From NCBI GenBank assembly GCA_964348185.1, contig CAYGBW010000139.1, positions 1 to 10,935 of the forward strand: 10,935 nt of DNA, given 5' to 3'. The position numbers were made by a program, and so were the translations under genes. Positions 1 through 8,500 of the stretch are shown one piece after another (the stretch's first letter is position 1; every line of letters starts with the position of its first letter). Below the pieces are notes generated by a model. That model was not told where the DNA came from. It ran no database searches and saw only the letters and a list, made by a program, of their open reading frames with translations. This DNA comes from CAYGBW01 sp964348185 (GTDB lineage Bacteria; Desulfobacterota; BSN033; WVXP01).

Positions 1-327
1 CCCACGACCTGGGCGTCATCGCGGAGATGGCCCAGAACGTGGCCGTCATGTATACCGGGAAGATCATGGAGGCGGCCGATGTGGACACCCTTTTTGCCGA
101 ACCCAAACACCCGTACACCATGGGACTTCTGAGCTCAATCCCGGTGCTTGGGCACGGCAGAGACAGCCCCCGCTTGAGAACCATTCCCGGGGTGGTCCCG
201 TCTTTGTTCGCTCTGCCCGAGGGCTGCGCCTTTTTCGAACGCTGCCCCGAAGCTCACGACGGGTGTGGGCGTGTCGAACCCACCCTGGTCTCGGTCGGTC
301 GAGGTCACGTTGTCCGTTGTCACAAGT

Positions 328-335
<8 letters not shown>
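1..335 (+). CDS. Peptide-type ABC transporter ATPase (DppD/OppD-like), 3' end only
   Basis: This is the last 110 residues of an ATP-binding subunit that would power import of di/oligopeptides or similar small molecules from the cytoplasmic face of the inner membrane. The readable part begins at the H-loop (HDLGV, frame starting at base 3) and continues with the NVAVMYTGKIME segment typical of the family. The C-terminal oligopeptide-transporter extension follows (KHPYTMGLLSSIP, then a PGVVPSL linker). It ends with four cysteines spaced C-x5-C-x6-C-x17-C, the same spacing as in the next gene. Walker A, Walker B and the signature motif lie upstream of the window. The stop TAA (333-335) overlaps the ATG of the next ATPase by 8 bases, which points to translational coupling. 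Permease and binding-protein genes are probably further upstream. The family call is firm; the substrate is unknown. Confidence 0.93.
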
Positions 336-1332
<997 letters not shown>

Positions 1333-1408
1333 TCATCATTTAAGGGGGTCGGCGGATGGGGTCTGCCTCTCAAAACGAGAGTCGCACCAATAAGTAAGGA
1401 GTCCTCTT

Positions 1409-3127
1409 ATGGCGACCAAGACAGTCCAGGTGGAGACCACAGCGCAAGCCTACTTGGCCCTTCTGAGGGACCGGGGCATCGACTATTTTTTCGCCAATGG
1501 AGGGACGGATTTCGCCCCCCTGGTCGAGGGATTTGCCTATTTTGCCGAGCACGGCGAGTATACCCCCAAACCCATTCCCGTGCCCCACGAGAACGCGGCA
1601 GTGGCGATGGCGCACGGATATTATCTGATTACGGGCAAACCTCAGGTGGTCATGGTGCACGTCAACGTGGGCACTGCCAATGCCATCAACGGCATCATGA
1701 ATGCCTCCCGTGATCACGTTCCCATCCTGTTTACCGCCGGGCGCACGCCCCTTACCGAAAGCGGTCTTCCTGGAGCGCGGGACCTCTACATCCACTGGGG
1801 CCAGGAGACTTTCGACCAGGCAGCCATGGTGCGGGAGTATGTAAAGTGGGACTATGAGCTTCGCAACTTTGCGCAACTCGAAGGGGTCGTCGATCGGGCG
1901 CTTGAAATTGCCATGGCCGAACCCCGGGGGCCGGTCTACCTGACCCTTCCCCGTGAAGTCCTGGCCGAACTTCAAACCGGGTTCACCATGACCTCACCGC
2001 CGCGCCACCACCTCGGGGGGCCTCTCCATCCGGACCAACAGTCCATCGAAGCCGCAGCAGCCATCCTGGCAGCAGCCGAAGATCCCCTGATCATTACCAC
2101 CACCTCGGGACGGAACCTGGAAACCGTTGGGCACCTGACCGCTCTGGCTGAAAGCTTTGCCATCCCTGTGGTACCGTTCAACCAACGGTATGTGTGCTTT
2201 CCCAGCAACCACCCGCTGAACCTGGGTCTTACGCCGGATCCCTTCCTTGAAAAGGCCGATGCCATCCTGGTTGTGGACAGCGCCGTTCCCTGGTACCCGG
2301 GTGTCAAGAACCCAACCGATGAGTGCAAGGTCATTCAGATGGGCTTTGACCCCTTCTGGAGCGATTATCCGATTCGAAGCTTCCCCTGTGACCTGGCGAT
2401 CAGGGGCGATTGCGCGGTTGCCCTTCCCATGTTGACCGAAGCCTTAAGGCCCCATCGGGCAGGTGCACAGGGGCGGATCACCTCCCGATTCAAGCGTGTG
2501 AAAGCCATCCATGAGGAGAATCAGGCTGCCTGGCGAGAGGCCCGAGAGCGCGTGCGCAACGACTCGCCCCTGGACCCGCTTTGGGTCTCCCATTGCATCA
2601 ATGAGATCAAAGGGGACGATGCCATTGTCGTGAATGAATACTCCCTGATTCGTACCCATGCGGCCTTCAACAGGCCGGGCACCTTTTTCGGGCCTCCAGG
2701 TGCCGGCGGCCTCGGCTGGGGCCTGGGCGCTTCAATCGGGATGAAGTTGGCGGCGTCTGACCGGCTTGTGATCGCCGCTCTGGGGGATGGCAGTTATATG
2801 TTTGGCAACCCCATCCCCTGTCATTTCGTGTCCCAGGCTCTGGGCCTGCCGACCCTTACGGTGATCTTTAACAACGGTCGATGGAACGCTGTTCGCCGGG
2901 CCACCCTCAGGATGTACCCCGACGGCTGGGCCGCCAAAACCAACCATTTTCCCCTCAGTGAATTGGAGCCCTCCCCCCAATTCGAATTGCTCGTTACCGC
3001 GTGTGGTGGATACGGGGAGCGGGTCGAAAAGCCTTCCGAAGTTCTGCCGGCACTGGAGCGGGGTCTCAAGGTCGTTCGGGAGGAGGGCCGACAGGCGTTG
3101 TTGAATATGATCTGTAAACCCCTGTGA
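1409..3127 (+). CDS. Thiamine-diphosphate-dependent enzyme, IlvB/MdlC superfamily
   Basis: This 572-residue protein has the three-domain layout of acetolactate synthase, benzoylformate decarboxylase and related enzymes. The N-terminal Pyr domain (about 10-180) carries the cofactor-activating glutamate E61 in VPHENAA. A central domain (about 210-345) follows. The C-terminal PP domain has the metal/diphosphate motif from GDGSY (459-463) to NN (488-489). Length is normal. The start is supported by AAGGAG at 1396-1401, 7 bases before ATG. The gene lies 76 bases after the ABC ATPase on the same strand, so it may belong to the same transcription unit and act on the imported compound, but this is inference. 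No small regulatory (IlvN-like) subunit follows, and the replacement of the typical FAD-linker residues cannot be judged by eye, so anabolic acetolactate synthase is not the favoured reading. A decarboxylase or lyase of unknown substrate is safer. Confidence 0.88.
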   Translation: MATKTVQVETTAQAYLALLRDRGIDYFFANGGTDFAPLVEGFAYFAEHGEYTPKPIPVPHENAAVAMAHGYYLITGKPQVVMVHVNVGTANAINGIMNASRDHVPILFTAGRTPLTESGLPGARDLYIHWGQETFDQAAMVREYVKWDYELRNFAQLEGVVDRALEIAMAEPRGPVYLTLPREVLAELQTGFTMTSPPRHHLGGPLHPDQQSIEAAAAILAAAEDPLIITTTSGRNLETVGHLTALAESFAIPVVPFNQRYVCFPSNHPLNLGLTPDPFLEKADAILVVDSAVPWYPGVKNPTDECKVIQMGFDPFWSDYPIRSFPCDLAIRGDCAVALPMLTEALRPHRAGAQGRITSRFKRVKAIHEENQAAWREARERVRNDSPLDPLWVSHCINEIKGDDAIVVNEYSLIRTHAAFNRPGTFFGPPGAGGLGWGLGASIGMKLAASDRLVIAALGDGSYMFGNPIPCHFVSQALGLPTLTVIFNNGRWNAVRRATLRMYPDGWAAKTNHFPLSELEPSPQFELLVTACGGYGERVEKPSEVLPALERGLKVVREEGRQALLNMICKPL

Positions 3128-3269
3128 AATGAGCCGGCGAATGGGCGGTGGCCGAGTCGTTCTGTGGCATCTCACCCGGTGAGGGTTCCCAAGTCCGTTT
3201 CAGGCAAGGGGTGAACAAAAGGGCTGGCAGAGACCACTGACAGCCTCGAGCACAAAGCACAATGGGTTC

Positions 3270-3815
3270 TCATGGTTGGGATGACCCTATCGAGGCGGCA
3301 TTCCTCTTTCGGAGAGACCGTCTCAGCCTTGAGACAACCCAGAAAAGGGAAAGGGCAACCATCAGGGCGTGGCTGATCCAAAAGAATTCTCTGGCGTGGA
3401 ACTCTTTTTCCCAGTAGGAGACAGGGGCCGGGAAGCGGTAGTCGGATAGAGGATAGAACAGGGCATACCCGTCACTCACGTGGGTAAGGGCGTCGAATAC
3501 GATGTGGAGCCCCCAACCCAGGAGAAAGGGAAGGCACCGTTCGAAGGATTCTCGCTCGAGAACCATCAGCAGAAGAAGAGAAATCACCCCCCAGATCGCA
3601 CAGGAATGGGCCGATCTGGCAATCGGAGAGTTCCAGATCGTGTCCCATAGGGGGTCGAGCATCCATTCCCGAAAGCTAGGGTAGGAGAACATTCGGGGGA
3701 CAAAGGCAAAGAGATAAAGCAAGTCGGGGAAGATGCCTCCGACTCCCGCCTTCCAAGCCCAGGGCTTTCGATGAAAGACGGCAAAGTTCCAGAAGAAGTG
3801 CTCGTAAATGATCAC
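3270..3815 (-). CDS. YdjM-like (PF04307-type) membrane protein, putative metal-dependent hydrolase
   Basis: This 181-residue inner-membrane protein has several hydrophobic segments (about 27-43, 68-86, 96-112 and 145-164) and a basic C-terminal tail. Family-like features are an N-terminal GGIFPDLLYL (P30, D31), H70 in RSAHS, and the block GWGLHIVFDALTH with H104, D108, T111 and H112. A YPLSDYRF segment follows, as in YdjM-type proteins annotated as membrane-bound metal-dependent hydrolases. The activity of that family is poorly defined, so only the family is proposed. Translation starts at GTG 3815-3813, supported by the minus-strand Shine-Dalgarno GGGAGGA (3830-3824) 8 bases upstream. It converges with the thiamine-diphosphate enzyme gene, with 142 bases between them. 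No partner gene is adjacent in the same orientation. Confidence 0.8.
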   Translation of the reverse strand: MIIYEHFFWNFAVFHRKPWAWKAGVGGIFPDLLYLFAFVPRMFSYPSFREWMLDPLWDTIWNSPIARSAHSCAIWGVISLLLLMVLERESFERCLPFLLGWGLHIVFDALTHVSDGYALFYPLSDYRFPAPVSYWEKEFHAREFFWISHALMVALSLFWVVSRLRRSLRKRNAASIGSSQP

Positions 3816-4171
3816 AGCGTTTGTCCTCCCATTATAATATCCTACCCTAAAAGAGAATCACTTCTCATCGGCACCATGTTGTGTCGAATGAAAATCTATG
3901 CAGTTGCCTGAGGGCAGGCCAAATCAAATGGAAACAGTGGTGCTGGAAGACGTGAAGCCTGAAGGAGACATCCGCTGATGGCGAGACGAAAAAGGGGTCT
4001 CACCCCGTGTCCAAGCGAAAGCTCTGGAAGAGCTCATCGTCGAGTAGGGGATATAAAGTCAGCGGAGGTGAGCGTGTACAGAAAGCCACGGCGGGTTCAC
4101 GAAGATTTGGCCAGGCCTATCGATCAGATCATCTCCTGACAGGGCATCTCTTAGGAAATATATTTCAGCCC

Positions 4172-4201
4172 TTGAGAAATCCTCCTTCGATTTTTTATAA
4201 T
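4172..4201 (+). promoter_or_regulatory. Near-consensus sigma-70 promoter (TTGAGA, 18 bp, TATAAT)
   Basis: The -35 box TTGAGA (4172-4177) matches 5 of 6 consensus bases and the -10 box TATAAT (4196-4201) matches 6 of 6, with an 18-base spacer ending in a run of six T. Transcription would start near 4208. No protein-coding frame with a ribosome binding site follows, but an intrinsic terminator ends at 4305. The pair therefore suggests a short RNA gene rather than an mRNA. Confidence 0.5.
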
Positions 4202-4207
4202 ATCCTT

Positions 4208-4305
4208 GAGAGCGTCAACAAATGTCGTGACGAATTGGACTCCGTTCCTTCTGCCAGTTTGCTTCCGTGTCCGGCCTCTTTTATTGCTGGCAGAAGGTTT
4301 TTTTT
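4208..4305 (+). ncRNA. Candidate small RNA, about 98 nt
   Basis: The interval between a strong promoter (TATAAT at 4196-4201) and a strong intrinsic terminator (T8 at 4298-4305) has the architecture of a bacterial trans-acting small RNA. A 5' hairpin CGTCA/TGACG (4213-4217 with 4228-4232) comes first, then an unpaired stretch of about 14 bases. An 11-bp perfect terminator stem with a 29-base loop and an uninterrupted T8 tail ends it. It carries no plausible open frame (ATG 4222 is followed at once by TGA). The RNA would lie downstream of, and antisense to, the AhpD-like gene, without overlapping that gene's coding region. The 5' end is inferred. The evidence is architecture only, with no recognised RNA family. 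Confidence 0.42.
4247..4305 (+). terminator. Intrinsic terminator, 11-bp stem plus T8
   Basis: CCTTCTGCCAG (4247-4257) is perfectly complementary to CTGGCAGAAGG (4287-4297), and TTTTTTTT follows at 4298-4305. The 29-base loop is longer than usual for a terminator, but stem length and T tract are excellent. It is directional: the other side has no T tract on the minus strand, so it would stop plus-strand transcripts only. It does not follow any protein gene, so it needs a non-coding transcript as its partner. Confidence 0.65.
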
Positions 4306-4391
4306 GCCCTTCAGCCGGTGGGACCGTCTTTCCAGCCGGTCCTTCCTCTTGATCAAGGCTTTGCGTTCTCTGCGCGAGGAGATCCGTGCCT

Positions 4392-4916
4392 TTACCCAGA
4401 GCGACGAGGGGAGCGTGTTTCATCGCAGCCGGTGGTGATGGTTCTGTCCTCTTCCACTTCAGAGGTTAATCCGCTGGCAATTGCTTCATCGGCAAACTCG
4501 CCCGCTTTTGTGCGCACCGCTTTAGCCACCCCGATGGCGATTCTCATCTCCCTGGGAGAGACTCCCAAGGATTTTGCGATCTCTATATGTTTTTCTATGC
4601 TGGTCGTGCAGTTTGCGGCCGCTGCAGCGCCAACCTTGACCAACTCGGAAATCCGATCCGGACCCTTTGAGGGGCGGTCTGAAACCTCTTTTACTGCACC
4701 CTTCATCAGTGTCTGTGCCCTGCGTTGCATGATCGCTTTCGCGCTATTGATGACACAAATCGCGTCATCAACCGCCTTTTTGACCTCTTCCCGCGCTGCA
4801 CCTTGGCCAAAGGCATTCTTAAAATGAGAATCGGCACACTTCTGACATCCAGCGGAAATAGCGGCGCCAAGGGCGACCAGTTCTTTTTCTTTTTGATTCA
4901 ATTTGGTTTCAGCCAT
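4392..4916 (-). CDS. AhpD/carboxymuconolactone decarboxylase-family protein with two motif halves
   Basis: This 174-residue soluble protein consists of two similar all-helical halves. The first carries the AhpD redox motif C24-x2-C27-x3-H31 (CQKCADSH). The second carries the matching block at C103-x2-S106-x3-H110 (NCTTSIEKH), where the second cysteine is serine. Both blocks follow an alanine-rich helix (LVALGAAISAG and LVKVGAAAAAN), which supports an internal duplication. CxxC members act as thiol-disulfide reductants or alkylhydroperoxidases, so a peroxide- or redox-related role is likely, but no reaction can be assigned. The start at 4916 is supported by a minus-strand AGAGGA just upstream (around 4926-4921). 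The last ~20 residues after the second domain are polar and probably disordered. The gene is divergent from the cyclase gene and has no same-strand neighbour close by. Confidence 0.82.
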   Translation of the reverse strand: MAETKLNQKEKELVALGAAISAGCQKCADSHFKNAFGQGAAREEVKKAVDDAICVINSAKAIMQRRAQTLMKGAVKEVSDRPSKGPDRISELVKVGAAAAANCTTSIEKHIEIAKSLGVSPREMRIAIGVAKAVRTKAGEFADEAIASGLTSEVEEDRTITTGCDETRSPRRSG

Positions 4917-5358
4917 GTTCTTCCTCTTTGCTTTCCGCTCTATTCGTCATCCTATTGAGATATCTTGCACAGCAGTCAGGCATTTTACCCTTGCCATCAC
5001 AGCCATGATTCATCATCTCCCAAAACCCCCCGAAGAAATCGGAAGCCTCGGGTTTCTGGGATTCATTCCCGTCCCGTTGGTTTTCTCTGTTTTCCCCAGT
5101 CGCCCTCCGCTCTGCTGAGTCAGGTTTGACGGTTTACTCGGCTTCAACTCTATAGACGGAAGGCGTATCAAAAAGGATACATCTCTACTGCATTTCCCTG
5201 AAATTCTTGAATCCCTCCTTTTCAATGGCGATGTCTGTTTGATGACGTCGAAGAAAGGTGGAGGAAGAACATTGACTTGACTCTTAGATCTGCTAATATA
5301 AAACTGAAACGGTTGCTGACCTGAAGCTGGAATTGAGAATTGATCGAAGGTATTAGAG
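4917..5358. other. Divergent intergenic region between AhpD-like gene and cyclase gene
   Basis: About 440 bases with no credible protein gene. It should hold the promoter of the minus-strand AhpD-like gene (not recognised) and the promoter of the plus-strand cyclase gene near 5272-5299. A second weaker plus-strand candidate is TTGACG (5126-5131) with TATAGA (5151-5156), but its 19-base spacer is long. The weak inverted repeat CCCGA/TCGGG (5028-5032 with 5048-5052) is followed by TTT; it is too weak to call a terminator. Confidence 0.5.
5272..5299 (+). promoter_or_regulatory. Probable sigma-70 promoter of the zinc-ribbon/cyclase gene
   Basis: TTGACT (5272-5277) matches the -35 consensus at 5 of 6 positions and is repeated with a one-base overlap (TTGACT again at 5277-5282). 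TAATAT (5294-5299) lies 16 bases after the first copy and is a moderate -10 box; TATAAA at 5297-5302 is an alternative with a 19-base spacer. Transcription would start near 5306, about 50 bases before ATG 5359. The position supports 5359 as the original start of the gene. Confidence 0.42.
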
Positions 5359-5568
5359 ATGAAGTGCCCAGCGTGTCAAACCGAAAATCCTCAGACAAGG
5401 AAGTTTTGTCGGGAGTGCGGGGCAAAGCTCTTAAGGGCCTGTCCTTAGTGTGGTTCGGAGAACCTTCCTGAGGACAAATTCTGTGGAGAATGCGGTCAGG
5501 ATCTCAGTCAGCCCAAAGAAGCCCCACCGATAGACTACTTTTGGCCCCAGTCCTACACACCGAAGTTC
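5359..5568 (+). pseudogene. Double zinc-ribbon N-terminus of the cyclase, broken by in-frame TAG
   Basis: Reading from ATG 5359 in the frame of the downstream cyclase gives a double zinc ribbon, the usual N-terminus of this protein class. Ribbon one has C3-x2-C6-x10-C17-x2-C20 and ribbon two has C28-x2-C31-x10-C42-x2-C45, exactly the same spacing. Codon 30 (5446-5448) is TAG and falls between C28 and C31, where homologous ribbons usually carry Q, K or E, all one base change away. Everything after the stop keeps the frame and all four ligands of ribbon two. ATG 5359 has a GAAGG (5346-5350) 8 bases upstream. Between the TAG and the next credible start (TTG 5569) there is no ATG or GTG in frame. 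The stop could be a recent nonsense mutation, a sequencing error or a recoded amber codon. Confidence 0.75.
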
Positions 5569-8500
5569 TTGGCCGACAGAATCTTGACCACTCGGAGCTC
5601 CATTGAAGGGGAGCGGAAGCTGGTGACCGTGCTTTTTGCGGATGTGACCGACTACACCTCCATGGCTGAGAAGCTCGATCCCGAGGGAGTCCACCAGATC
5701 ATGGATGGGTGTTTCCGGATTCTGATGGATGAGATCCACAACTACCAGGGTACAATCAACCAGTTCACTGGCGACGGGGTCATGGCGCTCTTCGGTGCGC
5801 CCGTGGCCCATGAGGATCACGCCCAACGGGCCTGCCTTGCGGCCTTGTCCATTCAGAAAACCATAGCGGGTTTTGGTGAGAGGATGAACCAGGACTTCGG
5901 GGTGGACTTCAAGATGCGCATCGGAATCAACTCAGGTCCTGTGATTGTGGGTTCCATCGGAGATGATCTCCGGATGGATTACACGGCCATTGGCGATACG
6001 GTGAATCTGGCCTCCAGGATGGAAAGCATGGCCACGCCAGGTGCTGTCCTGGTTTCGAGGGACACTCACAGAATTGCCAGGGATTTCTTTGAGTTCACTC
6101 CTCTGGGCAAAGTCCAGGTGAAAGGGAGAGAGGAGCCTCAGGAGGTATACGAACTGAACAAAGCCAGCGAGGTGAAAACCCGGATAGAGGCCTCGGTGGC
6201 CAAGGGGCTCACGAAATTCGTTGGCCGTCCAAGAGAAATGGAAGCCCTCAAACAGGCCTTTGACAAGGCGAAATCCGGATCCGGCCAGGTCGTGGGGGTC
6301 GTGGGCGAGGCTGGGGTGGGGAAATCCAGGCTTGTCCTCGAGCTCAGGAACATGCTCCCCAAGGGTCAATACACCTACCTTGAAGGCCGATGCCTCCACT
6401 ACGGGGGTTCCATGGCCTACCTGCCCATGTTAGATATTCTAAGATCCTACTTTGAGATCAAAGGGGGAGATCGGGAGTTTCTCATCAAGAAAAAGATGGA
6501 GGGGAAGATCCTCCGCCTTGATGAGAAACTCCAAGGCGTCCTCCCCCCCTTTTACGAACTCTTATCTCTCAAAGTCGAGGATGAAGGGTATCTCAGGCTG
6601 GAGCCCAAGGAGAAAAGGGAGAAGACCTTCGAGGCCCTTAGAGACCAGCTTATTCGAGAGGGTCAGAACAAACCCATCCTCATGGCTATAGAGGATCTTC
6701 ACTGGATCGATAAGACTTCAGAGGAGTTTTTGGACTATCTCATCGGGTGGTTGGCAAATACCCGGATCCTGCTGATCCTTCTCTACCGTCCGGAATACAC
6801 CCATCGGTGGGGGAGCAAATCCTTTTACAACAAAATCGGTGTGGATCAACTGCCAACCCCCAGTGGTGCCGAGCTGTTGCGGTCCATTCTCGAGGGGGCA
6901 GAAGTGGTGCCCGAGCTCAGGGAACTCATCCTGGGCAGAACAGGGGGAAACCCCCTTTTCGTGGAGGAGTTGACCCATACCTTACTGGAAAACGGTTCCA
7001 TTCAGAGGAAGGACCACCGGTGTTTCCTGACTAGAAATGCCTCGGATGTTCAGGTCCCCGACACCATCCATGGGATCATTGCGGCCCGGATGGACCGGCT
7101 GGAGGACAATCTCAAACGGATTGTGCAGGTTGCTTCCGTGATTGGAATGGAGTTTACCTACCCCATCCTTCAGACGGTCACGGGGAGGGGAGAGGAGCTC
7201 AAATCCTATCTCTTCGATCTACAGGGATTGGAGTTCATCTATGAGAAGAGGCTATTCCCAGAATTGGAATACATCTTCAAGCATGCTCTCACTCAAGAGG
7301 TCGCCTATAACAGCCTACTGCTTAAACGGAGAAAGAAGATCCATGAGAAAATTGGAGGGGCCATAGAACAGGTCTATGCCGAAAGGTTGGAAGAGTTTTA
7401 CGAGATGCTAGCCTATCATTACTCCAAGAGCGATAACGCTGAGAAGGCATATCAATATCTGAGGTTAGCCGGTAACAAAGCGACCCGAAATCATTCGGCA
7501 TGGGAAGCCTTTCGTTTTCATCGAGAAGCGGTAAACGTCCTCAAAAGCGGGGTTGAGAGTTTCGAGAATAAAGCGAAACAGATCGAAGCTATTCATTCAA
7601 TGATTACCCCTATGGTACTCTTGGGTTACCCTGAAAATTCCCTGCGGATCCTTCAGGAGGGGTTGCGGCTCTCGAAAGAGCTCGGTGATGATCGGAGTCT
7701 TACGACCTTTTACGGGACAATAAGGAATTACTATATACACAAAGGAAAACCGTTAGTCGGGATAGAAGACAGCGAGCATTGTTTTGAAAAGGCTCGGAAA
7801 ACTCAGGATATTGAATTGATGGCCTCCAATGCATTCGATCTTTGTACTTCCTACACTGCGGCGGGGGAATTCCTCAAGACAATTGATGTAGCTCCCAGGG
7901 TTATCGTTCTGCTCAAGAAAACAAAAAGAGAGTCTGAATTTTTTGGCAGGCCGATTAACATATATTCCGAACTCTGCACATACTATGGATATAGTCTGGG
8001 TCATTCAAAGGATTTTGGGGAAGGAGAAGTCTTTTGTGATGAGGGCCTTCGCGCTGCGACCGACATCGATGACTTAAGAACCTTGGGGTTTGTTGAATTG
8101 CATTACGGTTATTTCTTGACCACCAAGGGAGACGGGAAGCTCGCTGTGAGGCATTTCCAAAAGAGTATTGCGTATCTGGAAGAAGTAAAATGGATTTTTT
8201 CACTAGGTCTAGCGTGGAGTGGATTAGGCATTGCCTACTATGACCTGAGGGATATAGAGACCCCCCGAAAGCATATAGAAAAGGGCCTCAAGATCCAAAA
8301 GGATGCCAGAATCGAATGGTGGCTCTCCTTTCATTATTGGTATTTGGGTGCCACTCACCTCGATCTAGGCGATCTACAGAATGCTCGAAGCTTTATCGAG
8401 GAGGCCTTAAGGCTATCGAAAAAGAATCATGAAAAACACGTGGAGGGACAAACCAGAGTATGGCTGGGAAGGATACTCGGGAAAACGGACTCATCACAGA

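Larger units (their letters stand above)
3816..4391. other. 576-bp stretch with no convincing protein gene, several hairpins
   Basis: No frame here looks like a real protein. The stretch contains the leader of the minus-strand YdjM-like gene at its left edge. Short plus-strand hairpins follow: GAGAC/GTCTC (3983-3987 with 3997-4001) and AGCTCT/AGAGCT (4020-4025 with 4029-4034, loop GGA). A promoter-hairpin-terminator module, listed separately, occupies 4172-4305. A further inverted repeat, GGACCG/CGGTCC (4321-4326 with 4337-4342), may stop transcription past the AhpD-like gene, but neither side has a T tract. The hairpins at 3983-4034 could be part of a structured RNA, but no known riboswitch or ribozyme could be matched. 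Confidence 0.5.

Noticed and set aside
3171..3183. CTCAC-CCG-GTGAG hairpin after the thiamine-diphosphate enzyme gene
   Set aside because: The stem is only five bases with a 3-base loop and no T tract, so it is not supported as an intrinsic terminator.
3976..3991. CTGATGG...CGAAA resembling a hammerhead ribozyme core
   Set aside because: The conserved A after CUGAUG is G, the intervening bases cannot form a proper stem II, and no matching stem III and cleavage site were found.
4151..4423. Minus-strand open frame of 90 codons after the AhpD-like gene
   Set aside because: It has no ribosome binding site, overlaps the AhpD-like gene end, and is lysine/arginine-rich partly because it reads through the A8 complement of the terminator. 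A real basic tail protein cannot be fully excluded.
4007..4438. Plus-strand open frame of 143 codons starting at GTG
   Set aside because: It runs straight through the terminator hairpin and T8, overlaps the AhpD-like gene, has no ribosome binding site and shows no recognisable protein features.
5013..5225. Minus-strand open frame of 70 codons in the divergent intergenic region
   Set aside because: Its composition is low-complexity, with no ribosome binding site and no recognised domain, in a region that should carry promoters.
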